35,294 nt of DNA from a virus: the IMG/VR virus record IMGVR_UViG_3300020205_002074, positions 1 through 35,294 of that record, one strand, 5' to 3'. The translations under genes were made by a program, and so were the position numbers. Shown piece after piece: positions 7,738 to 16,020 of this stretch. Within the stretch, counting starts at the first letter, position 1. Every line of letters starts with the position of its first letter. The notes under the pieces were generated by a model. That model saw only the letters and a list, made by a program, of their open reading frames with translations, was not told the DNA's origin and did not search any database.

Positions 7738-8535
7738 ATGAGCATAGGCACACTAGCAAACGTACTAAGCACCCCATCCGGTCTAACACTAAATGAATTA
7801 AAAGAATCTCTTTTTGCAAATTTGCAGTATAGACTTGGTGGCGGGATAATTGATCTAGAATTAGATCCTGAGCATTTACAAGCGGCGTATAACTATGCCA
7901 TAAAAATATATCGTCAGCGGGCGCAAAATGCAACTGCGGAATCCTACATTTTAATGACAGTAGTTAAGAATGTTGACACTTATACATTGCCACAACAATT
8001 TATTAATGTTAGAAGTATTTTTAGAAGGACAGTAGGACTTGAAACTGGTCCGGGTTCTAGTTCGTTTGATCCATTTAGTAGTGCAATTTTAAATACATAT
8101 TTGCTCAATTACAATTATGCAGGTGGAATGGCAACTTATGATTTATATGCCGGCTATGTTGAATTAGCCGCTAGAATGTTTGGTGGATATGTCATATACA
8201 CATTTGATCCTGTTAGTAAAGTGTTAAGAATTGTTCGTGATCCAAAAGGAGATGGTGAAAAAGTTTTGATTTGGGCTGATGTTCAACGAACTGAAGAAAT
8301 ATTATTACAAGACCCGGGCGCCGGCGTATGGATTGGTGATTTTATACTAGCGGTACTCAAAGGTATTATAGGAGAAGCCCGAGAAAAATTTGGAACTATT
8401 GCCGGCCCCGGCGGTGGAACAAGTTTAAATGGTGCTGCCATGAAAGCGGAAAGTAAAGCCATGCAAGAACAATTAATTGAAGACTTGAAGCAGTTTGTAG
8501 ACTATTCTCAGCCCTTAACGTGGGTACAAGGCTAA
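7738..8535 (+). CDS. 13: Neck/virion structural protein, gp13-like
   Basis: A 265-residue protein of a type conserved in T4-like marine phages, usually annotated as neck protein gp13 or virion structural protein (recollection). Visible conserved blocks are SGLTLNELKESLFANLQYRL, YNYAIKIYRQRAQNAT, TYTLPQQFINVRSIFRRTVG, FDPFSSAILNTYLLNYNYAG and a C-terminus ending DYSQPLTWVQG. gp13 helps close the head-tail neck and would partner the gp14-like protein encoded on the other strand. The ribosome site CAGGA is 6 nt before ATG. The gene has its own late promoter. The name gp13 is less certain than the structural role. Confidence 0.6.
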   Translation: MSIGTLANVLSTPSGLTLNELKESLFANLQYRLGGGIIDLELDPEHLQAAYNYAIKIYRQRAQNATAESYILMTVVKNVDTYTLPQQFINVRSIFRRTVGLETGPGSSSFDPFSSAILNTYLLNYNYAGGMATYDLYAGYVELAARMFGGYVIYTFDPVSKVLRIVRDPKGDGEKVLIWADVQRTEEILLQDPGAGVWIGDFILAVLKGIIGEAREKFGTIAGPGGGTSLNGAAMKAESKAMQEQLIEDLKQFVDYSQPLTWVQG

Positions 8536-8562
8536 ATGACCTTGGATTAATGGGTGAGGACT

Positions 8563-8604
8563 AGAAACAAGGCTAACCTAAATGCTTTATATTGTCTTGT
8601 TTCT
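8563..8604. repeat. Intergenic 9-bp inverted repeat
   Basis: AGAAACAAG (8563-8571) and CTTGTTTCT (8596-8604) form a stem with a 24-nt loop between the gp13-like and dNMP kinase genes. There is no T-run, so it is not a typical terminator. A TATAAT hexamer follows at 8609-8614 without a good -35. Confidence 0.5.
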
Positions 8605-8638
8605 GTAATATAATAAGTAATTCAGGAGCATTTCAAAT

Positions 8639-9271
8639 ATGATTATTGGAATTACGGGATTGATTTCAAGCGGCAAAGACACAATTGCTGACTATCTTAC
8701 CACTTATCAAGGATTCAAACGAATTAGTTTTGCTGCTAGTCTTAAAGATTCAGTAGCAGCAATCTTTGATTGGGACCGAGAATCACTAGAAGGTACAACA
8801 AAAGCCAGTAGAGTATGGCGTGAACAAAAAGACGAGTGGTGGAGTAATCGTTTAAAAATGGATATTACTCCAAGATGGATTCTACAATATTGGGGCACAG
8901 ATGTATGTCGCAATCACTTTCATAATGATATTTGGGTAGCAAGTGTTGAACATAGGCTATTGAATTCTAAAGAAGATATTGTAATTACAGACTGTAGATT
9001 TTCTAATGAAGTTGCTGCTATCAAAAATGCAGGCGGGGTAGCGATTAGAGTGCAGCGTGGACTAAATCCTGAATGGTATGATTCAGCAATAGCATATAAT
9101 AGAGGTCCAAATGGGAATGCATCTTGGGCATTAAGCAAGATGAAATTAGATAATATGAAAATTCATGCTAGTGAATACAGTAGCGTTGGATTAAAATATG
9201 ATCATGTTATAGAGAATAACGGGACCATAGATAGTTTACATGAAAAAATAAAAAATTTAATCAACAATTAA
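8639..9271 (+). CDS. 1: Deoxynucleoside monophosphate kinase (T4 gene 1 type)
   Basis: A 210-residue P-loop kinase. The P-loop GLISSGKDT is at residues 7-15. The features of the phage dNMP kinase family follow: RISFAASLKD, PRWILQYWGTDVCR, VITDCRFSNEVAAIKNAGG and IRVQRG. It phosphorylates dNMPs to dNDPs to feed phage DNA synthesis. The start has CAGGA at 8623-8627, 11 nt before ATG. No late element lies upstream; only a -10-like TATAAT at 8609-8614 is visible, so the timing may be early. Its 3' end overlaps the converging HNH-like gene by 15 bp. Confidence 0.85.
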   Translation: MIIGITGLISSGKDTIADYLTTYQGFKRISFAASLKDSVAAIFDWDRESLEGTTKASRVWREQKDEWWSNRLKMDITPRWILQYWGTDVCRNHFHNDIWVASVEHRLLNSKEDIVITDCRFSNEVAAIKNAGGVAIRVQRGLNPEWYDSAIAYNRGPNGNASWALSKMKLDNMKIHASEYSSVGLKYDHVIENNGTIDSLHEKIKNLINN

Positions 9272-9607
9272 ATCTCCTCTTTTCCAAGTTACTTCTGTTT
9301 TTTTAACTATTTCTACACAATTCAAGCATATCGTTCTAAGATTAGATAACTCAATATGCTCAAGTTTTCCGTCAATATGAAACACAGTTAATTGGGAAGT
9401 ATATTTGCAATGAAAGCCACATAAATCACATGTGGCTTTTTTTTTGTATCCACTTTTTTGCCAACTAGGCTGTCTTGGCTTCAACTTGTTCTTTTTTCTA
9501 CCACATTCATCACATGTACTTCTATAATGTGTAACACCATTGCGTATATAATTTATAGCAGTGTGATTTTTGTTACATTTTTTGCATATTGGCCGTTGTA
9601 GTAGCAT
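9257..9607 (-). CDS. Zinc-ribbon HNH-like protein
   Basis: A 116-residue basic protein with two Cys pairs near the N-terminus (CKKC at about 8-11, CDEC at about 32-35) and a second zinc unit (CDLC at about 60-63, CLNC near residue 98). FHIDG (around residue 75) and NLRTICLNC recall the His and Asn positions of a degenerate HNH fold. Small proteins of this kind occur beside structural genes in T4-like marine phages (recollection). A DNA-nicking or DNA-binding role is inferred. The ATG is 4 nt after a late element and has no ribosome site, so a leaderless mRNA is predicted. It converges on dNMP kinase. Confidence 0.6.
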   Translation of the reverse strand: MLLQRPICKKCNKNHTAINYIRNGVTHYRSTCDECGRKKNKLKPRQPSWQKSGYKKKATCDLCGFHCKYTSQLTVFHIDGKLEHIELSNLRTICLNCVEIVKKTEVTWKRGDLIVD

Positions 9608-9611
9608 ATTA

Positions 9612-9619
9612 TATTTATT
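9612..9619 (-). promoter_or_regulatory. Late promoter element AATAAATA, leaderless type
   Basis: Minus-strand AATAAATA, then TAAT, then the ATG of the HNH-like gene. The predicted +1 falls on the start codon. Confidence 0.5.
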
Positions 9620-9659
9620 ACCAAGACCTTCAAAGGTACGGTTATCCCGACTTTTTTAG

Positions 9660-9674
9660 ATTTATGCATAAATA
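9660..9674 (+). promoter_or_regulatory. Late promoter of the tail sheath gene within a 14-bp palindrome
   Basis: CATAAATA at 9667-9674 is the probable late element. It overlaps the perfect palindrome ATTTATG/CATAAAT at 9660-9673. The predicted leader is about 46 nt and carries a small hairpin (AGGTT / AACCT) and AAAGGA before the ATG at 9726. Confidence 0.55.
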
Positions 9675-9725
9675 ATAGTATGCAAACAGGTTGTAAACCT
9701 CATAATCTTACTAAAGGAAAATAAA

Positions 9726-12700
9726 ATGGCATTAACATCACCCGGCGTAGAAGTCACCATCATTGACCAAAGTCAATATTTACCAGCACCAACAAGTTCG
9801 GTTCCTCTAATCTTATTAGCAACCGCTCAAAATAAAGCCGATGCATCTGGCACCGGTGTTGCACAAGCAACTACGCTTGCTAATGCTAATAAATTGTATC
9901 AAATAACAAGTCAGCGTGATTTAGTTAATTTATATGGCACACCATTTTTCTATTCCACCACTGCAGGTACACCAATTCAAGGATATGAACTTAATGAATA
10001 TGGATTACTAGCAGCATATTCAACTTTAGGTGTTACAAATCGTGCCTACATTTTACGCTGTGCTATTGACTTAGCCAGTTTAGTCGGTCAAACAGGTAGA
10101 CCTACTGCTAACCCAGACGATGGAACCTATTGGTTAGACAGCACTACATCAACTTGGGGTATATTTGAATTTAATGCAACAACTGCTAAATTCGTAGAGC
10201 AAATTCCAATTGTTATTAGTGATCTTGATCAGTTAACGTCCGGCGTTCCAATTCAAAGTATAGGCAATATCGGAGATTATGCAGTAAATGCAGTTCAAAT
10301 AACAACTGACCCGTCTTTTATAGACCAATATTTTTATAAAAATTCAAGTAATACTTGGGCTGGACTAGGACGAGCTGCATGGAAAGCACAATGGGCTACG
10401 GTTCAAGGAACAAACTCTCCAAGTTCACTTACTGCCGGAAATACTTTTATAATAGGTATTGCCGGATCCTACAATATTACTATAACTGTGCCAGCATCTA
10501 CTAATAACACTGTTGCTGGTGTGGCAGCAGCAATCAATACACTAGCTTATTTTAATTTAGCTGCTAGTGTAGTAAGTGGAAAACTTGAAATTTATTCTAA
10601 ACAGCAGACTGCCTCGGGTCAAGTTAACCAGTACATAACTATAGCAGTCGGGACAGGTACAGTATTGACTGATTTGGGAATTACAGCAGGAACGTATTAT
10701 CAGCCTGAAATATACTGGGGAACTTCATCTCAAATGCCATTATGGTCGGCAAGTCAAACATACCCTCATCCAACTGGATCTGTGTGGTTAAAAGCAACTT
10801 CGTCTGGTAATGGATTAACACCAGCTGTATCTAAATTTAATTCTACCACTGCATCTTGGGTAACTAAAGCAGTAACTACCGCAATGTCAGATTGGGAAAC
10901 CGCGTATGAAATAGATTCTACCGGCGGACAAGCAATTCCGGCCGGAAGTATATATGCACAATATAATTTTAACAATGAGTACTCATCTGGTCCAGTGTAT
11001 TTATGGGATCGTCTTGCTACTGGACCAACTGTAGTAACTAGTTCATTAACTACATATGCATTTGCTGCACAAACGTACACATTGTATGTTCAAACCAGCG
11101 TTCCTGGATCAAGTGCATTATCAAGTGTTTATACAGTTACTGTTCCAGTTTCTGCTACTGCTGCTACTTTTGTTACTGCTTGGGCTTCTCAAGCAATATT
11201 ATACACTCAAGCTTCAGTAAATACAGCAGGATCTATTGTATTAACTCATACTGAGGGCGGAGAAATTATATTAAATGATTTTAGCACAAGTACCGGAGTT
11301 AGTAATGGTGTAATTGCTTTAGCTGGATTTGCAGTAGGTACAAATGATAATTGCAAATACGGACCATCGGCAGTTACTGTGTTTAATGTTACACCAACCG
11401 GCGGAACAGGATCTGGTATAGGTACTATTCAGGTAACATTATCTTATAAAATATATATAGTATCCCCAACTACGTTTAGCGCGGCAGGTACTGGATACAC
11501 AGTAGGTGATGTTCTTACAGTAGTAGGTGCAAATTTAGGGGGAGTTACTACTACTAATGATTTAACGGTAAAAGTTACTTCTGTTAGCGGTGCTGGTGCA
11601 GTTCAAGGAATTACATATAACACTGGCACACCTGTTAGTACATATACAACACAATTAAGTAATTGGGTAGAATTTACATATGAAACCAATGAAGGTCAAC
11701 CAAATGTAGCACCTGCTAATAATACTAACTGGTTCTATAGCGTTACTGATCAAGTTGATATTATGGTAAATTACAACGGCGCGTGGAAAGGATATAAAAA
11801 TCAAAACTATGACGCTAATGGATTTCCAACCCCAACAGGATCAAATACAACTGACCCAGCTGGGCCATTAGTAAGTGCTACTGCACCTACTTTACAAAGT
11901 GATGGCACTGCATTAGTATACGGAGATTTATGGATCGATACTTCAGATTTAGAAATGTATCCTGTAATTAAACGTTGGCAATTAGTGGATGCAGTTGCTC
12001 AGTGGGTATTAATAGATTCTACTGACCAAGTATCATCTGACGGTGTATTATTTGCTGATGCTCGTTGGGCATTAAATGGTACCACAAATCCATATAATGA
12101 TCCTATTCCAACTATCGTATCATTATTAACAAGTAATTACTTAGATTTAGATGCTCCAAATGATGCTAATTATCCAGTTGGAATGTTGTTATTCAATACA
12201 CGCCGCAGCGGATATAATGTAAAACAATTTAAAGTAGACTATTTTAATAATACTGATTTTGCAGGTGAAACTCTCCCAACAGAAACAGATGCATGGGTAA
12301 CAGCAAGCGGGTTACGTTCTGACGGTAGTCCGTATATGGGTCGTTCTGCTCAACGTGCAATGGTTGTTCAATCATTGCGTTCAGCAATAGACACTAATAC
12401 TGATATACGTGATGAAGACAATTTCTTTAACTTAATGGCTACTCCTAATTATCCAGAATTACAACCAAATATGGTTGTGTTAAATGCTGACCGAGGCGAA
12501 ACTGGATATATTTTAGGTGATACTCCATTGGGATTATCTGATAGTGCTACTGATATTCAAGCATGGGCAACAAACGCCGCAGGTGCTACTTCTACTGGAG
12601 AAGCAGGTTGTGTTACCCGTAACACATACTTAGGATTGTTCTATCCAAGTGGCATAGCAAATGATTTGTCAGGTAATGAAGTTGTAGTTCCGGCATCACA

Positions 12701-13280
12701 TATGATGATGCGTACATTCTTACGTAATGATACTAATGCTTATCCTTGGTTAGCGGCAGCAGGTACTCGTAGAGGTACAATTGATAATGCATTAAACATT
12801 GGATATTTAAATCGTGATACTGGTGAATTCCAAACAATTAAAACACGGCTTGGTATTCGTGATGTGTTATATATTAATTTTATTAATCCAATGGTATTCT
12901 TTACTGGAGTTGGATTATTGAATTATGGTAATAAGACCTCTTTCAATTCTTCAAGTGCATTAGACAGAACTAACGTTGCTAGATTGGTTGCTTATATTCG
13001 CAGACAACTAACATTAGCAGCTAGACCGTTTGTGTTTGAACCTAATGACGCATTGACAAGACAGCAAATTGCTGGAGTTGTTGAATCATTAATGATAGAC
13101 TTAGTTGCTAAACGCGGCTTATATGACTATCTTGTCGTATGTGATGATTCAAATAACACACCGGCTAGAATTGATAGAAATGAACTTTGGATTGATGTTG
13201 CAGTAGAACCAGTTAAGGCTGCTGAATTTATATACATCCCAGTTCGTATTCTAAATACTGGAGAATTATCTGGAGCATAA
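9726..13280 (+). CDS. 18: Contractile tail sheath protein gp18 with large insertion
   Basis: The N-terminus MALTSPGVEVTIIDQSQYLP and the C-terminal half (RGETGYILGDTPL, YPSGIANDLSG, PWLAAAGTRRGTI, DVLYINFINPM, VARLVAYIRRQLTLAARPFV, VEPVKAAEFIYIPVRI) are sheath hallmarks. The sheath polymer contracts to drive the tube through the host envelope. At 1184 residues it is nearly twice T4 gp18 (659). The extra mass lies between roughly residues 230 and 770. It contains a flagellin-hook-IN-like stretch (ITITVPASTNNTVAGVAAAI, near 245-310), a second such unit near 455-540, and a fibre-type module (GTGYTVGDVLTVVGANLGG, near 600). These are probably surface decorations on the sheath. The ribosome site AAAGGA is 6 nt before ATG. 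Transcription is late and ends at the hairpin after the gene. Confidence 0.9.
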   Translation: MALTSPGVEVTIIDQSQYLPAPTSSVPLILLATAQNKADASGTGVAQATTLANANKLYQITSQRDLVNLYGTPFFYSTTAGTPIQGYELNEYGLLAAYSTLGVTNRAYILRCAIDLASLVGQTGRPTANPDDGTYWLDSTTSTWGIFEFNATTAKFVEQIPIVISDLDQLTSGVPIQSIGNIGDYAVNAVQITTDPSFIDQYFYKNSSNTWAGLGRAAWKAQWATVQGTNSPSSLTAGNTFIIGIAGSYNITITVPASTNNTVAGVAAAINTLAYFNLAASVVSGKLEIYSKQQTASGQVNQYITIAVGTGTVLTDLGITAGTYYQPEIYWGTSSQMPLWSASQTYPHPTGSVWLKATSSGNGLTPAVSKFNSTTASWVTKAVTTAMSDWETAYEIDSTGGQAIPAGSIYAQYNFNNEYSSGPVYLWDRLATGPTVVTSSLTTYAFAAQTYTLYVQTSVPGSSALSSVYTVTVPVSATAATFVTAWASQAILYTQASVNTAGSIVLTHTEGGEIILNDFSTSTGVSNGVIALAGFAVGTNDNCKYGPSAVTVFNVTPTGGTGSGIGTIQVTLSYKIYIVSPTTFSAAGTGYTVGDVLTVVGANLGGVTTTNDLTVKVTSVSGAGAVQGITYNTGTPVSTYTTQLSNWVEFTYETNEGQPNVAPANNTNWFYSVTDQVDIMVNYNGAWKGYKNQNYDANGFPTPTGSNTTDPAGPLVSATAPTLQSDGTALVYGDLWIDTSDLEMYPVIKRWQLVDAVAQWVLIDSTDQVSSDGVLFADARWALNGTTNPYNDPIPTIVSLLTSNYLDLDAPNDANYPVGMLLFNTRRSGYNVKQFKVDYFNNTDFAGETLPTETDAWVTASGLRSDGSPYMGRSAQRAMVVQSLRSAIDTNTDIRDEDNFFNLMATPNYPELQPNMVVLNADRGETGYILGDTPLGLSDSATDIQAWATNAAGATSTGEAGCVTRNTYLGLFYPSGIANDLSGNEVVVPASHMMMRTFLRNDTNAYPWLAAAGTRRGTIDNALNIGYLNRDTGEFQTIKTRLGIRDVLYINFINPMVFFTGVGLLNYGNKTSFNSSSALDRTNVARLVAYIRRQLTLAARPFVFEPNDALTRQQIAGVVESLMIDLVAKRGLYDYLVVCDDSNNTPARIDRNELWIDVAVEPVKAAEFIYIPVRILNTGELSGA

Positions 13281-13308
13281 TATAAATGTCCCTTGGGACA
13301 TTTATATT
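13279..13308 (+). terminator. Long hairpin between sheath and tube genes
   Basis: TATAAATGTCCC and GGGACATTTATA form a 12-bp perfect stem with two central T; two more A-T pairs extend it. It begins at the sheath stop codon and is followed by TTCT, not a full T-run. It could be a partial terminator or an mRNA processing or stability element that sets the sheath-to-tube ratio. Confidence 0.65.
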
Positions 13309-13312
13309 CTAA

Positions 13313-13320
13313 GATAAATA
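13313..13320 (+). promoter_or_regulatory. Late promoter element GATAAATA for the tail tube gene
   Basis: An exact element, with predicted start about 13326. The ribosome site AGGAG lies at 13329-13333 and the ATG at 13343. It gives the tube gene its own late transcript after the sheath hairpin. Confidence 0.7.
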
Positions 13321-13342
13321 CTATTAATAGGAGAAATTAAAA

Positions 13343-13969
13343 ATGGCATCAGCATCATTAACAAACATGTCCGTGGCAGCAGACGGGTCACCAGCAAACC
13401 AGGGCTTGTTAATGCCCAAACTGCAATATAGATTTAGAGTTATATTCTCAAATTTTGGAGTAGATAAGGCATCAACAGTATTAACACAACAAGTAGTAGA
13501 TTGCTCACGCCCTACTGTTACTTTTGGTGAAATTACATTGCCTATTTATAATTCAACTTTGTATTTGGCTGGTAAACCAACTTGGTCTCCTACATCTATT
13601 AATCTTAGAGATGATGCCGGAGGCGGAGTATCTAAATTAGTAGGGCAACAATTGCAAAAGCAAATGGACTTTATGGAACAAGCCAGTGCTGCAACTGGAC
13701 AGGATTATAAATTTCAAACTAATATTCAAATACTAGATGGTGGTAACGGTACCGCAGCGGTTGGTGTATTAGAAACATGGCAATTGTATGGTTGCTTTTT
13801 AGTATCTGCTAATTACAATACTTTAAATTATGCAAATAACGAGGCAGTAACAATAGGACTATCTATTAGATATGACAACGCTGCTCTTACCCCAGATGAT
13901 AAAAATGTTGGTGGAACATTTGCTCGTCAATTAGGCGGTGCATTAGTAAGTGGTGTAGGCGCCGGCTAA
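13343..13969 (+). CDS. 19: Tail tube protein gp19
   Basis: A 208-residue protein. The N-terminal part LMPKLQYRFRVIFSNFG and VVDCSRPTVTFGEITLPIYN match the T4-type tube subunit, whose beta-barrel stacks into the inner tail tube. Further support comes from the order (sheath followed by tube), the length (T4 gp19 is 163) and the central INLRDD motif. The sequence between residues 95 and 140 is longer than in T4. The ribosome site AGGAG is 9 nt before ATG. Its own promoter predicts high expression, as expected for the most abundant tail protein. Confidence 0.85.
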   Translation: MASASLTNMSVAADGSPANQGLLMPKLQYRFRVIFSNFGVDKASTVLTQQVVDCSRPTVTFGEITLPIYNSTLYLAGKPTWSPTSINLRDDAGGGVSKLVGQQLQKQMDFMEQASAATGQDYKFQTNIQILDGGNGTAAVGVLETWQLYGCFLVSANYNTLNYANNEAVTIGLSIRYDNAALTPDDKNVGGTFARQLGGALVSGVGAG

Positions 13970-13984
13970 TTAATCGTAAATTAG

Positions 13985-15202
13985 ATGGCTGGATTTTTTC
14001 AAGACTTATTAAAAGGTGCGACTGATTCAATAGGCAGTCGCACTTTTTTGCGTGATTATACCCATGCTTCTAAAACGTTTAGGTCTAACGGGTATCAGTA
14101 TGCACCAAAATTAAAATTCTTATTTCATGTGTACTTTGACATTAATACATCAGCCTATGCTCAAAATGTAAGTACTGGTGCTAATTTTGGATTGCTAGTA
14201 AAATCAGTGAGCCTTCCAAACTTTACTTTTGCAACACATGAGTTAAATCAATATAATCGTAAAAGAATTGTTCAAACAAAAATTAAATACGAACCGATTT
14301 CAATTAAGTTTCACGATGATAGTGGAACTGCTCAAGGACCTACTGCCGGGGGCATTATACACCAACTTTGGAAAGCATATTACACTTATTATTACAAAGA
14401 TGGAACTAAACCCAATGTCATTTTAAGTGGAGCAAGGGGAGCATCTGCTTTTGCTGACAATGGTCAACCAGCCGGTGCATCTAATTATAATCAACGAACC
14501 ACTTATACTCCGTCAATAACCGGAAATGATGATTGGGGCTATATAGGTGAAACCACATCATCAGCAGTTAAACAACCATTTTTTAATAATATTACTATTT
14601 TTGGATTTAATCAACATAACTATACAGCATATACTTTAATTAATCCGCTGCTTACTAAAATGGGACAAGATACTTATAGTTATTCTGAGGGCAACGGTAC
14701 TATGGAAATGTCAATGGATGTCAATTATGAAACCGTGGTATATAATGAAGGTGCAATGGATGGAAATTCCCCAGGTAATATTGTTACTGGGTTTGGTGCT
14801 GACGCCAATTATGACAGAACACTAAGCCCTATTGCTCAATTGGGTTCTAATAGTAATGTTATGGGAAAAGGTGGATTGATAGATAGTGCAGGAGGATTTG
14901 TTTCGGCACTTAAAGAAGGTAGATTACTTGATGCAGCAAAGGCAGCTACCGGAATTTATAATAATGCTAAAAATGGTCAACTACAAAAAAATATTATTTT
15001 AGAAGCACAGGGTGCAATTACTGCTGCTATCAGAGGTGCTGCAAATCCTTTAAATAATAATCCTTTTAACTTTCCAACAAAGGCTTCATCCCCTAGTGTT
15101 ATAAATACTAACGGCGTCAGCGGTCCCGGATTAGCAACTTCAACACCTATAGGCACCATATCAACTGCAGGACAACAAATTGGCGGGGGCGGTAGAGATT
15201 AA
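13985..15202 (+). CDS. Second tube-like tail protein
   Basis: A 405-residue protein. The N-terminal 250 residues show tube-fold features like gp19: APKLKFLFHVYFDINTS, LLVKSVSLPNFTF, NQYNRKRIVQTKIKYEPISI and FHDDSGT, the last comparable with INLRDD in gp19. Paralogues of the tube protein in T4 include gp48 and gp54, which start the tube on the baseplate, so a baseplate-tube junction or tail-terminal role is likely; which one is unclear. The C-terminal 150 residues are Gly/Ala/Asn-rich and flexible. There is no good ribosome site in the 15-nt gap after gp19, so expression probably depends on coupling to gp19. Confidence 0.6.
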   Translation: MAGFFQDLLKGATDSIGSRTFLRDYTHASKTFRSNGYQYAPKLKFLFHVYFDINTSAYAQNVSTGANFGLLVKSVSLPNFTFATHELNQYNRKRIVQTKIKYEPISIKFHDDSGTAQGPTAGGIIHQLWKAYYTYYYKDGTKPNVILSGARGASAFADNGQPAGASNYNQRTTYTPSITGNDDWGYIGETTSSAVKQPFFNNITIFGFNQHNYTAYTLINPLLTKMGQDTYSYSEGNGTMEMSMDVNYETVVYNEGAMDGNSPGNIVTGFGADANYDRTLSPIAQLGSNSNVMGKGGLIDSAGGFVSALKEGRLLDAAKAATGIYNNAKNGQLQKNIILEAQGAITAAIRGAANPLNNNPFNFPTKASSPSVINTNGVSGPGLATSTPIGTISTAGQQIGGGGRD

Positions 15203-15203
15203 T

Positions 15204-15566
15204 ATGAGTAAAATTTTTGACACACGCAGCCAAATGGATCAAACAGTTAGAATTTTTGATTCGTTTTATGCCTTCAATGTTAAAGTAAATGCTAGTGAAT
15301 ATGACATTGTAAATGGATATTTTACGTCAGTGTGCGCTACTAGGAATATTGCAGGAAATTTTACAGCAGTATTATTTAGAATAGCACAAGAAGAAAATAT
15401 TAATGTACTAACTTTATTAAGTTACATCCAAGGAACAAACAATAATTTAGAAATGAATCAAATTATAGCATATTATTTAAATGGGTTAAAATCTAAAACT
15501 TCACTATACGGTATAAGCAATCCTCCAGCACCTAATCAAACTATAGCAAGAAATATAGTTCAGTAA
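15204..15566 (+). CDS. Small conserved virion-region protein
   Basis: A 120-residue protein starting at the ATG 1 nt after the preceding stop. The in-frame start at 15180 would overlap that gene and is not needed. Visible blocks are KIFDTRSQMDQTVRIFDSFY, FNVKVNASEYDIVNGYF, NIAGNFTAVLFRIAQ and NQIIAYYLNGLKSKTSLYG, followed by NPPAPNQTIARN. I recall it as a conserved small gene in the tail region of T4-like marine phages but know no function. The position between a tube-like protein and gp4 suggests a virion or assembly role. Confidence 0.65.
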   Translation: MSKIFDTRSQMDQTVRIFDSFYAFNVKVNASEYDIVNGYFTSVCATRNIAGNFTAVLFRIAQEENINVLTLLSYIQGTNNNLEMNQIIAYYLNGLKSKTSLYGISNPPAPNQTIARNIVQ

Positions 15567-15570
15567 TATT

Positions 15571-16008
15571 ATGGCATCATATGCTCAAGGTTTATTCACT
15601 CCTATTAATAAACAAAAATACATAGGAAAGAATATTCCTAAATATCGTAGTGGATGGGAATTAACATTTATGACGTTTTGTGATTCAAATAAAAACGTAT
15701 TATATTGGGCAAGTGAATCTATATCAATTCCATACCGACATCCTTTTAAAGGAAGAGTAGTTAATTATATTCCTGATTTTTTTGTAGTATATCAAAATAA
15801 ATACGGAAAACAAATTGCTGAGATGGTAGAAATTAAACCTAAAAAACAAAGTATAATTGAAAGTAAAGTTGCAAGTGCAAGAGATAAAATAATTGTTGCA
15901 ATAAATCATGCCAAATGGGCCAGTGCAGTAGCATATTGCAAACATCATGGTTACACATTTAGGGTAATAACTGAAAATGAACTTTTCCACAACGGTAGAA
16001 ACAAGTAA
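15571..16008 (+). CDS. 4: Head completion protein gp4, nuclease fold
   Basis: A 145-residue protein. GLFTPINKQKYIG, YRSGWELTFMTFCD, YWASESISIPY, RVVNYIPDFFV and AEMVEIKPKKQ match T4 gp4 (head completion, formerly gp50). The pattern E (in SGWE), PD (in YIPDFF), then E-I-K (in VEIKP) is the PD-(D/E)xK nuclease active site shared with TnsA. gp4 acts when the filled head is being closed before neck attachment. Length agrees with T4 (150). The gene is 4 nt after its neighbour, with no strong ribosome site, and its stop codon abuts the promoter of gp16. Confidence 0.85.
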   Translation: MASYAQGLFTPINKQKYIGKNIPKYRSGWELTFMTFCDSNKNVLYWASESISIPYRHPFKGRVVNYIPDFFVVYQNKYGKQIAEMVEIKPKKQSIIESKVASARDKIIVAINHAKWASAVAYCKHHGYTFRVITENELFHNGRNK

Positions 16009-16020
16009 CTAAATACTTGT
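16001..16020 (+). promoter_or_regulatory. Late promoter element in a hairpin loop, leaderless type
   Basis: ACAAGTA (16001-16007) and TACTTGT (16014-16020) form a perfect 7-bp inverted repeat ending one base before the gp16 ATG. The element ACTAAATA (16008-16015) occupies the loop. Five bases separate it from ATG, so the predicted +1 is the start codon. Confidence 0.5.

Noticed and set aside
8593-8614. Sigma70 promoter before dNMP kinase
   Set aside because: TATAAT is present at 8609-8614, but the base 17 upstream reads TTTATA and TTGTCT is too close, so the -35 is not convincing.
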